Source: an uncultured Bacilli bacterium
GTDB taxonomy: Bacteria > Bacillota_I > Bacilli_A > RF39 > UBA660
DNA: 64,000 bases
Assembly: GCA_947626275.1 (NCBI GenBank)
Contig: CANQRL010000003.1
Location: forward strand, 1-64,000
Reading direction: 5' to 3'
Of the stretch, positions 45,581 to 55,900 are shown in pieces. Every line of letters begins with the position of its first letter. Positions within the stretch are counted from its first letter, which is position 1. A program made the translations under genes and the position numbers. The notes below the pieces were generated by a model that saw nothing but the letters and a program-made list of their open reading frames with translations, was not told the origin of the DNA and ran no database searches.

Positions 45581-45607
45581 TTTTCCTTACTCCTTCCTAT
45601 GAAATTG

Positions 45608-45630
45608 TCGTATAACTTATAATTATGCGA
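45608..45630 (+). repeat. Inverted recombination-like site, left
   Basis: A 23-bp sequence with arms TCGTATAA and TTATGCGA around the 7-bp centre CTTATAA. The arms are near-perfect inverted repeats of each other, the build of a tyrosine-recombinase core site. An exact inverted copy is at 46672-46694, and the pair encloses the integrase gene. Confidence 0.85.
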
Positions 45631-45632
45631 TA

Positions 45633-46562
45633 TTAAATAGCCATAAATTCTACTAAATTTTCAATAGAAGTTCTTTTCATTTCATCGGTAGGATGAACAT
45701 ATAGTTTTAATGTTATTTCAATAGAAGAATGTCCTAAAAGTTCACTTAATGTTTTCACATCCATTTTAGATTCAATCGAGCGAGTCGCAAAAGTATGTCT
45801 TAAAGTATGAAATTTATTATTTTTAATATGACATTTTTTCAATATTCTTGAATAAAATGCTTCTAAATATCTAGGATCATATAACTTCTCACTATTGGAT
45901 AGAAGGAAATCGTTATCTTTTTGTTTATATCTTTCTAGTAATTCAATAATAAAGTTAGGTATTGGTATCATTCTTTTAGAAGTTTCACTTTTGGGAGAAC
46001 TTTCTATTAAAATTGTCTTCCTAGAACTACTGTAATCTGAATTTTTAACTCTAATAATAGTTCTTTTAATAACAAGGGATTTACTACTAAAATTGATATC
46101 TTCCCATTTTAATCCACAAACTTCTCCTACTCTAAGACCAGTATATAAACATAATAAGATACCAATTTTACGGATATTTATATTTTCTTTTAAGATAGAT
46201 TCTAAAGCATTTTGTTCTTCTCTAGATAAAACTACAATGTTTTTCTTGGAAGGTTTAAATTTTATATTCGATAAATCTAGATAGTTACAATAATGATTAT
46301 GATAAGCATAGGATAAACTCGTTTTGATAATATAAATCATTTTTTTCTGAGTAGATATGGTTACTCTATTTTGAAAAGAATCCATAAAAATCTGGATATT
46401 TTCCTTTTTAATCTTATGAATAGGTAAAATTCCAATAGAATCTTTTATATATCTTAGAATCAAACTTTCATAATTGAATTTAGATTGTATCTTTATATCT
46501 GTTTTGCTAGCTAACCAAAGGTTTAAAATATCATTATAAGTTATCGACTTTCTCACTTTCAT
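45633..46562 (-). CDS. Tyrosine recombinase (phage integrase family)
   Basis: 309 residues. N-terminal SAM-like core-binding domain (TYNDILNLWLASK, YESLILRYI, about 5-95), then the catalytic domain with Arg in LYTGLRVGEVCGLKW, Lys in KSETSKRMIPIP, HTLRHTFATR (H-x-x-R), the second His in LGHSSIEIT, and nucleophile Tyr in LKLYVHPTDEM. All active-site residues are present. The stop codon is 2 bp from the left inverted site and the start is 109 bp from the right site, so the gene is wholly inside the pair and recombination between them would flip it. Confidence 0.92.
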   Translation of the reverse strand: MKVRKSITYNDILNLWLASKTDIKIQSKFNYESLILRYIKDSIGILPIHKIKKENIQIFMDSFQNRVTISTQKKMIYIIKTSLSYAYHNHYCNYLDLSNIKFKPSKKNIVVLSREEQNALESILKENINIRKIGILLCLYTGLRVGEVCGLKWEDINFSSKSLVIKRTIIRVKNSDYSSSRKTILIESSPKSETSKRMIPIPNFIIELLERYKQKDNDFLLSNSEKLYDPRYLEAFYSRILKKCHIKNNKFHTLRHTFATRSIESKMDVKTLSELLGHSSIEITLKLYVHPTDEMKRTSIENLVEFMAI

Positions 46563-46671
46563 AAAACACCTCCATTTCTTATATTTTCATAAAATAAATT
46601 TATTGGGAATAATTTAGGAAAAATATTCCAATATTTGCCAAATTATGATATATTTTAGGTGTTGATAAATG

Positions 46672-46694
46672 TCGCATAATTATAAGTTATACGA
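46672..46694 (-). repeat. Inverted recombination-like site, right
   Basis: The exact reverse complement of 45608-45630 over 23 bp. The interval 46563-46671 between this site and the integrase holds its ribosome site (GGAGGTG) and a possible promoter (TTGGCA, then an AT-rich -10). Confidence 0.85.
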
Positions 46695-46737
46695 TAAAAA
46701 GGAATATAATTTTTTCATATTCTTTTTTCAAACTAAA

Positions 46738-46766
46738 AAGATAGAAGATTGCTCCTTCTATCTTAT
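46738..46766. terminator. Bidirectional terminator between ftsK gamma gene and integrase
   Basis: AGATAGAAG and CTTCTATCT flank ATTGCTC, with T-rich sequence on both sides. It insulates the island from the ftsK unit. Confidence 0.75.
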
Positions 46767-46786
46767 TTTTTAAACATTATTGTTGA

Positions 46787-47044
46787 TTAATCTGAACCTT
46801 CATATTTTATGAGAACAGTTCTTGGCCTCAAACCGTCACCTGAGCCAACAATACCTCTTTTTTCTAATTCTTCCATACATCCTAGGGCTCGGTAATAGCC
46901 AATTTTAAATTGTCTTTGAATTAAAGAAGTACTAATCTTTCCTTTTTGGATAGCGAAGGAAAGCACATTTTTGTAAATGGGATCTTCTTCTAAGAAAATA
47001 TTTTGATCCTTTTTATTCTTCTTCTGAATTTTTATCATCCCCAT
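46787..47044 (-). CDS. Stand-alone FtsK gamma (DNA-reading) domain
   Basis: 85 residues. From YKNVLSFAIQKGKISTSLIQ, RQFKIGYYRALGCMEELEKR to GIVG it is a complete winged-helix gamma domain, about half identical to the one ending FtsK (VDFVVEQGKASTSLIQRRFR). The start overlaps the ftsK end by 32 bp in the +1 frame, so it is translationally coupled. It could bind KOPS-like sites alone, compete with FtsK, or be joined to FtsK by +1 frameshifting. It may also be an old duplication from an element inserting at the ftsK end. Confidence 0.8.
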   Translation of the reverse strand: MGMIKIQKKNKKDQNIFLEEDPIYKNVLSFAIQKGKISTSLIQRQFKIGYYRALGCMEELEKRGIVGSGDGLRPRTVLIKYEGSD

Positions 47045-49298
47045 ACTTTACAAGAACTTCTCTTGGTTTGGAACCGTTAGCAGGTCCAACTATTCCTCTT
47101 TCCTCTAATAGGTCAATACATCTAGCTGCCCTATTATAACCTAGACGGAATCGTCTTTGAATTAAGGAGGTACTTGCCTTTCCTTGTTCTACCACAAAAT
47201 CCACGATTTCATCATAAAGTGGTTCTTCAGAAGCATCGGTTTTTCCTTCTACTCCAGTGATAGCATGTTCTTCTTCCAAAGACTGTTCTAATCTCGCATC
47301 ATAATTTGCCTTTTGTTGTTTACATACAAAGTCGACAATGGCTTTTGTTTCTTCTTCCGAAATGAAAGTTCCTTGAATACGAATAGGAGTATTTACGCCT
47401 TGTGGTAAGAAAAGCATATCTCCTTTTCCTAACAATTTTTCGGCTCCAATCATATCCAAAATCGTTCTAGAGTCAATACCAGAAGATACTGCAAACGAAA
47501 TACGAGATGGGATATTGGCCTTAACAACACCAGTGATGACATCAGTAGATGGTCTTTGGGTTGCGACAATCAAGTGAATACCTGCCGCACGAGCCATTTG
47601 GGTGATTCGCATAATCGAATCTTCTACTTCTTTCGCTGCTACTAACATCAAATCCGCAAGCTCATCGATAATTACTACGATATAAGGCATTAATTTGACT
47701 CTTTCTTCCTCTGGTTTCGATTCATTTTCTTTCATTAAATGTTCATTATAACTAGTAATGTTTTTCGTGCCACTACGTTCAAAAATATCATATCGATTTT
47801 CCATCTCTTGAACGATTTTTTGAAGTACCAAATTGGCTTTCTTTGGATCGGTTACAACCGGTGTCAAAAGATGTGGTACCCCATTATAGACAGAGAGTTC
47901 TACTTTCTTTGGATCGACTAATACCAGTTTTACTTCATCTGGTTTTGTCCGCATTAAAATAGAAGCTAAGATACTATTGATACAAACAGATTTACCACTA
48001 CCGGTAGAACCAGCTACTAACAAGTGTGGCATCTTATTAATCTCTAAGAAACGGCATTCCCCTTCGATATCTTTTCCTAAAACAGCTAATAATTTCTTAC
48101 TTAAAGATTTATCCTCTTCATTTGCTTTTAATAAAACTTCTCTTACGCCAACCATTGAGATAGTCGCGTTCGGTAATTCTATACCAACCGTACTCTTTCC
48201 TGGAATTGGTGCCTGAATACGGACATCTTTAGCTGCTAATGATAAGGCAATTTCGCGGTTAAGTCCTAGAATTTTACTAACTCTAGTTCCCGCTTTAATC
48301 TCTAATTCATATTGCGTAACAGCTGGACCAACTTTTGCCCGTACCACTTTTCCTTCAATACCGAAATCTCTTAACACTTGCTCTAGCGTTGGAATATTTT
48401 TCTTAATTGCCTCTTGATTTTCTTTGCTGCTATTCTTCATGGTTTTCGTCAATAAATTAATAGGAGGATATTCCCAATTTTTATTTTCTTCTACGACTTC
48501 TACCTCGGTTACTTCCCCGGTCTCTTCATTGACAACCGTTTCCATCCGTGGTTGATGGAGTTCTTCACGAGGAATGACTTTACGATTGTCTTCGACTTCC
48601 TCATCCTCGTCTTCTTCCTCTTCTTCTTCATCCTCAGTCTCGTCATCGACAACTTCTCTATGCTTATGACTAGTAATTTTATTTACTTTCTCTTTCGCCT
48701 TAATAAAGGCATCGTAAACCGAGAAGCCAGTAAACATCATGAAGCCACAAATCACTAAGAAGATGGATACGACAACGGTTCCATTCAATGTCAATAAAGC
48801 GACAAAAATACTAGAGAAAATAGCCCCAATCAATCCACCACCTAAATTCGATGCAGAAGAGATGAGCGTATTAGCATCACTCTTGATAAAGCCCATGATA
48901 CTATCCACTGTCTCTGTTACGACGACTGTTGTATCTTTCATCAACTGAAAATTCTCCACATCTACTTTTTTTAACTTGGTAAGCTCATTTAAATAAGCCG
49001 TGTGGGAAAGAATTAAAATGGCTAGTAGTAGGATATAAAGTCCTAAAAATTTCATACTTAAAAAATCGGGCCTTGCTCGTTTAATAATCATAAATATGCC
49101 ACAAATACCAACAAACACCAAAAGAACAGACCACCAAACTCCTACTAAGAAGGCAGCAAATCCTTTAATAATGTCAGCAACAGGTCCAAAAGGGCAACAG
49201 CCAACAATGGCGATTAATAATAAACCAAAGCCTTTTAGCTCCGATAGATTCGTTGTTTTTTCTTTATTTGTTTCTTTTCTTTTTTTCTTCTTTGCCAT
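47013..49298 (-). CDS. ftsK: DNA translocase FtsK/SpoIIIE
   Basis: 761 residues. Four or so N-terminal spans (about 25-190), a short acidic linker, then the motor: LVAGSTGSGKSVCINSI (Walker A), YIVVIIDELADLMLVA (Walker B), ITQMARAAGIHLIVATQRPS. The C-terminal gamma domain is at about 690-755. It pumps DNA through the septum and activates XerCD at dif; in spore formers it also moves the forespore chromosome. A second gamma gene follows. Confidence 0.95.
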   Translation of the reverse strand: MAKKKKRKETNKEKTTNLSELKGFGLLLIAIVGCCPFGPVADIIKGFAAFLVGVWWSVLLVFVGICGIFMIIKRARPDFLSMKFLGLYILLLAILILSHTAYLNELTKLKKVDVENFQLMKDTTVVVTETVDSIMGFIKSDANTLISSASNLGGGLIGAIFSSIFVALLTLNGTVVVSIFLVICGFMMFTGFSVYDAFIKAKEKVNKITSHKHREVVDDETEDEEEEEEDEDEEVEDNRKVIPREELHQPRMETVVNEETGEVTEVEVVEENKNWEYPPINLLTKTMKNSSKENQEAIKKNIPTLEQVLRDFGIEGKVVRAKVGPAVTQYELEIKAGTRVSKILGLNREIALSLAAKDVRIQAPIPGKSTVGIELPNATISMVGVREVLLKANEEDKSLSKKLLAVLGKDIEGECRFLEINKMPHLLVAGSTGSGKSVCINSILASILMRTKPDEVKLVLVDPKKVELSVYNGVPHLLTPVVTDPKKANLVLQKIVQEMENRYDIFERSGTKNITSYNEHLMKENESKPEEERVKLMPYIVVIIDELADLMLVAAKEVEDSIMRITQMARAAGIHLIVATQRPSTDVITGVVKANIPSRISFAVSSGIDSRTILDMIGAEKLLGKGDMLFLPQGVNTPIRIQGTFISEEETKAIVDFVCKQQKANYDARLEQSLEEEHAITGVEGKTDASEEPLYDEIVDFVVEQGKASTSLIQRRFRLGYNRAARCIDLLEERGIVGPANGSKPREVLVKYGDDKNSEEE

Positions 49299-49346
49299 AC
49301 TTTCACCCTAAAATAAGTATACCATAAAAAAAGTTCTTAGAGAAGA

Positions 49347-49374
49347 AAAAAAGAAAATAGAATTAACTATTTTC
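49347..49374 (-). terminator. Terminator downstream of eno unit
   Basis: AGAAAATAG and CTATTTTCT with the small gene's stop in the loop, followed by a T-run on the minus strand. Confidence 0.7.
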
Positions 49375-49533
49375 TGCTCTATTTTCCGTATCATTTAGAT
49401 TATCTTTGTAGATATCATAAATCTTTGGCGCTACAAAGATAAGAAGTAAAGCCACAATGACAACGATTAAAATAAACTTAGGCATTGGATTTTTCATTTT
49501 TGGGTCTTTACTTGTTCCCATTAAATCATGCAT
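49363..49533 (-). CDS. 56-residue membrane protein after eno
   Basis: Begins MHDLMGTSKDPKMKNPMP with its ribosome site (GGGAGGT) inside the last codons of eno. One span (FILIVVIVALLLIFVAP) is followed by a charged outer tail (KIYDIYKDNLNDTENRAEN). It ends within the terminator, so it is the last gene of the eno transcript. Function unknown. Confidence 0.65.
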   Translation of the reverse strand: MHDLMGTSKDPKMKNPMPKFILIVVIVALLLIFVAPKIYDIYKDNLNDTENRAENS

Positions 49534-49536
49534 TTT

Positions 49537-50778
<1,242 letters not shown>

Positions 50779-50825
50779 CTATGTTTTCATTTTATCACAC
50801 TTTCTTAAAAAGGAAAAGTTTTTAG

Positions 50826-50854
50826 GAATAATACCCTCCTTTTTTACATATTGT
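50826..50854 (+). promoter_or_regulatory. Sigma-E-like promoter of SpoIIIAH-like gene
   Basis: GAATAAT, 14 bp, then CATATTGT, close to the mother-cell sigma-E pattern (-35 ATATT type, 14-15 bp, CATACAnT). It ends 24 bp before the start. Confidence 0.5.
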
Positions 50855-50878
50855 ATATTGAAAATAAGGAGGATTCAT

Positions 50879-51376
50879 ATGATCAATAAAAAAGGTGTTT
50901 GGTTTTTAACATTATTTAGCTTAATCTTAGTACTCAGTGTCTACTACATTACCATGCCACCAGAACTTCTAATCACCAGTTCTTCTAAAAAGGATAACGA
51001 AGATTCCACCCCGGTCGCTAACATCGAAGAAAGTAGCATTCTAGTGGCTCTTCGGGTAGAAGCAGATGAGGCAATGGAAGACGAAATTACTTCTCTAAAA
51101 AAGATTATCAGTAGCGCTGACAGTTCCGTGGAAGAAAAAAATGAAGCATTTGAAAAAATTAAAGAACTAAACGCTAATCGCAGTATTGAAGAAACCATTG
51201 AAGAAAAAATTGAAAGTGCTTACCAATTAAAGTCATTTGTCAAAATTGATGGCAATAATATCGAAGTAATTGCTCATCAAGAAAAACACGACAATACGCT
51301 AGCAAACAACATTATGCGAACTGTCCAAAAAGAATTTGATACCTCTAAAAATATAACCGTGAAATTTCAAAAATAG
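50879..51376 (+). CDS. SpoIIIAH-like sporulation protein
   Basis: 165 residues from ATG 50879, behind AAGGAGG. One N-terminal span (GVWFLTLFSLILVLSVYYI) is followed by an outer domain of SpoIIIAH type (EADEAMEDEITSLKKIISSA, then KEIESAYQLKSFVKIDGNNI). In Bacillus, mother-cell SpoIIIAH binds forespore SpoIIQ to form the feeding channel. Here it is not in a full spoIIIA operon; it stands beside GerE- and GerM-like genes. Confidence 0.78.
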   Translation: MINKKGVWFLTLFSLILVLSVYYITMPPELLITSSSKKDNEDSTPVANIEESSILVALRVEADEAMEDEITSLKKIISSADSSVEEKNEAFEKIKELNANRSIEETIEEKIESAYQLKSFVKIDGNNIEVIAHQEKHDNTLANNIMRTVQKEFDTSKNITVKFQK

Positions 51377-51388
51377 GTCGATTTAGAC

Positions 51389-51415
51389 ACCAAACGTTTT
51401 TTTTCTCATACAATA
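51389..51415 (+). promoter_or_regulatory. Sigma-K-like promoter of the GerE-like gene
   Basis: ACC, 15 bp, then CATACAATA, which fits AC plus about 16 bp plus CATAnnnTA. In Bacillus subtilis gerE is itself transcribed with sigma-K. Confidence 0.55.
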
Positions 51416-51457
51416 TTATGAATATTATAAGCCACCCTATCAGGAAGTGAGGGAACA

Positions 51458-51664
51458 ATGAGAAAAAATATCTTAACGAATCGTGAAAAAGAAGTATTTG
51501 ATTTATTGATTCAAAACTACACCACGAAAGAAATCGCGAGTCGGTTACATATCAGTGAAAAAACAGTCAGAAATCATATTTCAAATACCATTCAAAAAAT
51601 TGGTGTTAAAGGACGTGCTTCAGCTGTTGTAGAACTGTTAAGACTAGGAGAAATTTCTTTATAA
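51458..51664 (+). CDS. GerE-like LuxR-family regulator
   Basis: 68 residues, only the LuxR/GerE HTH: LTNREKEVFDLLIQNYTTKE, IASRLHISEKTVRNHISNTI and QKIGVKGRASAVVELLRLGE. GerE, 74 residues in Bacillus, adjusts late coat gene expression in the mother cell. The size, the neighbours and the sigma-K-like promoter all support that role here. Start behind GTGAGGG. Confidence 0.82.
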   Translation: MRKNILTNREKEVFDLLIQNYTTKEIASRLHISEKTVRNHISNTIQKIGVKGRASAVVELLRLGEISL

Positions 51665-51712
51665 AATGCATTTCTATGCATTTTTTTCATATACTTTACT
51701 GAGGTGAACCGT

Positions 51713-52669
51713 ATGCTAAAAAGAATGTCCATGAAAAAGATTGTCACATCCTCGATTGTCCTTTTAATTGTCTTTTTAGTCTATCTTATTCCCAAACAGT
51801 CAAACTCCCCTAGCCCCATTAAAACGACCGTTGAATATGTCAATCAAAATATCAAAACCCATACCATCTATTTACTAGATAACAACAATTATATTAGTAA
51901 AACATCGGTTAAAGTAAAATTCGATAGTGGAGAAAGTCTTGCTAGAGAACTACTAGAGACCATGATAGAAGAAGGAAAAAATAGCGATCAAATTCCGAAT
52001 GGATTTCGTCCTATCATTCCTAGCGGTACTCAAATCAATGCGTTAAAACTAAATGAAAATACCCTCAAATTAGACTTGTCCAAGGAGTTTCTACAAATTT
52101 CCAAAGAGCTAGAAGAACCCTTAATAGAAGCCGTTGTTTACACCTTAACGAGTATGGAAGAAATTGACAACATCATTCTTTATGTAGACGGAAAGCTATT
52201 GACTAAACTTCCTCAAAGTAATATTCAACTACCGGATACGCTAAACCGCAATATCGGTATTAATAAAAACTATCAGTTGACAAGTACCAAAGATATTACC
52301 GCAACGACGGTATACTATATTCATAAATATAATGATGAATATTTTTATACCCCTATTACCACTATCAGCAATGATTCCAGAGAAAAAATTGAAATCATCA
52401 TCGACCAATTAGAAAGTTCGAATATTCAGAAAAACTTGATGAGTTTTTTAAACAGTAGTACGAACCTTCTCGATTATGGCATTCAAGATCGCCAAATGGT
52501 TGTCTGCTTCGATGAATGGATTTTTAATGATTTTGAAGCAAAAGATATCCTAGAAGAGGTTCTATATACCATTTCCCTTTCCATCTATGATAACTACGAT
52601 GTAGAGGAAGTTCTCTTTGAAGTCAATGGCGAGGAAATTACCAAAACTCAATTAAAATCTCTTGAATAA
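51713..52669 (+). CDS. GerM-domain sporulation/germination protein
   Basis: 318 residues from ATG 51713 (GAGGTG upstream; the GTG at 51704 belongs to that site). One N-terminal span, then two GerMN-type repeats (TIYLLDNNNYISKTSVKVKF to VDGKLL, and VYYIHKYNDEYFYTPITTI to FEVNGEEI). GerM proteins act in peptidoglycan steps of engulfment and germination. The stop codon overlaps the -35 of the tRNA promoter. Confidence 0.82.
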   Translation: MLKRMSMKKIVTSSIVLLIVFLVYLIPKQSNSPSPIKTTVEYVNQNIKTHTIYLLDNNNYISKTSVKVKFDSGESLARELLETMIEEGKNSDQIPNGFRPIIPSGTQINALKLNENTLKLDLSKEFLQISKELEEPLIEAVVYTLTSMEEIDNIILYVDGKLLTKLPQSNIQLPDTLNRNIGINKNYQLTSTKDITATTVYYIHKYNDEYFYTPITTISNDSREKIEIIIDQLESSNIQKNLMSFLNSSTNLLDYGIQDRQMVVCFDEWIFNDFEAKDILEEVLYTISLSIYDNYDVEEVLFEVNGEEITKTQLKSLE

Positions 52670-52690
52670 TCAATTTTTTTATTGTATAAT
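52662..52690 (+). promoter_or_regulatory. tRNA-Arg promoter
   Basis: TTGAAT and TATAAT with a 17-bp spacer, 25 bp before the tRNA. Confidence 0.8.
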
Positions 52691-52715
52691 GGACTTGTTC
52701 CTTGGGAACGGGTAT

Positions 52716-52792
52716 GTCTCAGTAGCTCAGCTGGATAGAGCATCGCCCTTCTAAGGCGAGTGTCGGGGGTTCGAATCCCTCCTGGGACACCA
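52716..52792 (+). tRNA. tRNA-Arg (anticodon TCT)
   Basis: A 77-nt cloverleaf with acceptor GTCTCAG/CTGGGAC, D arm GCTC...GAGC, anticodon stem TCGCC/GGCGA with loop CTTCTAA, T arm GGGGGTTCGAATCCCTC, and an encoded CCA. It reads AGA, the main arginine codon in this AT-rich genome. Confidence 0.96.
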
Positions 52793-52803
52793 TTACGAAA
52801 TTG

Positions 52804-52829
52804 ACTTGCTTCGGCAAGTTTTTTTTATG
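52804..52829 (+). terminator. tRNA-Arg terminator
   Basis: ACTTGC-TTCG-GCAAGT followed by eight Ts. Confidence 0.9.
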
Positions 52830-52984
52830 CTCTTATCTATATCTTTTTCTCCCTTTATCTTTTTCTCCCTTTCAAAAACACTTTTTGAGAAAAGAGAGAA
52901 AAAGGCTTTGACGTAGACGTTTCAAGTAGAAAAAAAAGAAAAAGAATGTTATAATGATAACATAGAAGATTACGAGGTGGAGTT

Positions 52985-55900
52985 ATGAGCAGAAAAAAAA
53001 CGGAGCCAAAAAAACTATCTGGGTTAATGAGAAGAAGAATAGATTCTACGGTTTCTTCTATTAATCGTTACTATGAGACTTTTCTTCGCGAACTATCCGT
53101 AACAGATCCTAATAATGAGGAAGAAAGAAAACGGGCAGAAGAATTTTTTCAAGGCTATACACAAAGACTTAAGGAAGAACTACAAGGTTATTTAGATAGA
53201 GGAATTGATGAACAAGAAGCATTAGAACGAATTTTACCGAGAGCGTATGCCCTTGTAAAGGCTGCTAGTAAATTCTTGTGGAATAAGCCCCATCATGACG
53301 TCCAACTCATTGGAGGAATTCTATTAAATGAAAATCTTGTTTCCCAAATGGCTACAGGAGAAGGAAAAACACTTACCGCCGTTCTTCCTGCTTACCTAAA
53401 TGCTTTAACAGGAAAAGGAGCGCATATCATCACTCCTAACAACTACCTTGCTAGACGTGACCATGAAGAAATGAGTCAACTCTTTGGATTGCTAGGACTA
53501 AGTTGTGGATTGGTCGAAGAGCGCAATAAGGAAATTACGCCAGAAGATGTTAATGAAAGAATGAAAAAAATCCTTGATGAAGAAGCGGCTAAATTACTTG
53601 CTGACGTCAAAGACCCAAGAGAATTTCTAATAAAAAAAATTGCTTTTCTCCAACATAAACCAAACATAGAAACTGCTCAAAAAAAAGCAAATTTAGAATT
53701 AAAAAGAGAACGAATCGCCGCTAGAAGAAAAGCCTATGAAGCAGATGTTACCTATGGTTCAGCCAATGCCTTTGCCTTTGATTATCTATTTGATGACATC
53801 GCTCTTAACGCTGACGGAATGGTTTTAAGAGAAGGAAAACCACATTTTGCCATTATTGACGAAGTCGATGCGGTTTTATTTGATGATGCCGTTACACCAT
53901 TTACCCTCTCTGGAAAACAAAGTGATACGGAGCTTGCTTTTTCTGAAGAAGCGATTCGGATTGCCCAACAGAGAATTGCTGTAGCAAATGCTGCCGTTTC
54001 TACTATTTACCAAATCAATGAAAATTTAAAAAGAGCTCATATCAAAGATTTATTTGTAAAAGTTATCCACAACAAAAGAGAATTTGAAGATTTACAAAAA
54101 TTAAGTGAACAAGAACAACTAGAAATGGATATGACCAATGCCATTATTGTAGATACCAATAGTCGGCAATATTCTCTTACAACCCTTGGAGATACCATGA
54201 TTTTTCACCAAATTCATTACCAAAAAATTAGTGACATTCTTTTTCGAAATAAAGCTAAAATTATGACGATGATGGAAAATGGTAAACTTCTCTTTCAACA
54301 GGATTATGACTATTTATTAGACGAACAAGGAAGAATCCATCTGGAACCTCGAGCTTTTGCCTACTTATTGACTAGTCAAGCAATTCCCGAATTGAATGAA
54401 CTTTTCCAAACTTATTTCACGGAAGACTATCCAAATATTCAACATGAAATTGATAATGCCATTAAAGCATGGTTCATCTTCCAAGAAGATGTCGATTATA
54501 AATTAAATATTCCAGAGCGCAATAAAGACCCTCTCGCGCGAACGGTTTCTCTCGTTATGAACGGTAGAACAGCCGAAGGAAGAGTTTATTCTGAAGGATT
54601 ACAACAAGCGATTGAGGCAAAAGAAAAACTATTAAAAGGTTCTAGGTATCACATTGTAGATACAAAGATTACCAATACCCTTGCCTCTATTCCTGCCGCC
54701 TCTTTCTTTGAAAGATATGAGAAAGTTGGAGGAATGACTGGTACCGCTGCCCCGGTTGCCTTTGAATCGCTCTATCAATTAGATACCTTTGAAGTACCAC
54801 GTAATAAACAAAAGCAAGTAGTAGATCGTGGAGAAAGAATGTATGCAACAACGGAAGATAAAAATGAAGCGATTTTTAAAGAAGTTCTAAAGTCCTATCG
54901 AAAAGGACAACCCGTACTTCTTTCTACCACTTCCATTGAAGAAAGTTTAAAATTAGAAAGATTTTTACGTAGAAGATTGGAAGAAAGTGGTATCTCTATC
55001 CAAATTCCTGTTTTAAACGCTAATGTTTCTAAACTAGAGGAAGAAGCAAAAATCATTTCCAGAGCTGGTATGCTTGGCGCTATCACCATTTCAACAGAAA
55101 TGGCTGGACGAGGAACCGATATCAAATTGGGAGGAGAAGTTCCTGAAATTAGAGACTTGATGCAACAAATAGCCGAAGAAAGATTCCAAGCCATGATTCA
55201 ATCGATGCAAAAAAGTGGTCTCATGACCAAAAAGAATCAAGAACAACTTATTCGTAAAACGAGAAATTTAATCGCCGCTAATCAAGCCGTTATTGAAAAA
55301 GCGGCAAAGAAGAAACACGCGGAACTCTCAAAGCAAGCTAGCGATATGAAAGCCCAAGTCGTTGAAGCGGGTGGTCTTAAAATTATTGGATCTGGACACT
55401 TTGCTTATAGTCGAGTAGATGATCAAGTCAAAGGTCGATGTGGTCGTCAGGGAGATCCAGGAGAAGTAATCTTCTTTAATGCCCCTGAAGATTTAAAAAA
55501 TATTGGCGTTCCTGAAGAACAAATTGAAGCTCTTACTTCTCTTGCCAAACAAGGACCTTTTGAAGAAAGAGAAACGGACCGTAAAACCCCTCTTTTGGAT
55601 ACCATTTTTGATGCTCAATATGTAAAAGAAGCGGCTACTCTAACCCACATTGTTCAAGGACAAGAAGTTGCTAGAGCAACTGCTAGTTGTCGAAGCGAAT
55701 TTAGAGTAGATAAAGATCATTTAAAAAGAACAGGTGATTATTTAGAAGCTAGTCAAAAAATCATTTGTGATACGGTTCAATCTATTGTCGATCGTTCTAG
55801 TGCTAGAGCTTCTGATAGTACCAGACTAGAAAGAGCCAAAATGGATACTAGTGAGCTTGTTTTATTAGCTGATAACTTTTTAGGAATTCAATTAGATTCA

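Noticed and set aside
46787-47044. FtsK gamma copy as a recent att duplication
   Set aside because: The two domains are only about half identical at the protein level, so they are not a fresh target-site duplication; an old event cannot be excluded.
52716-52830. tRNA-Arg as an integration site
   Set aside because: No repeated tRNA 3' end and no integrase next to it; the following DNA is the SecA-like gene.
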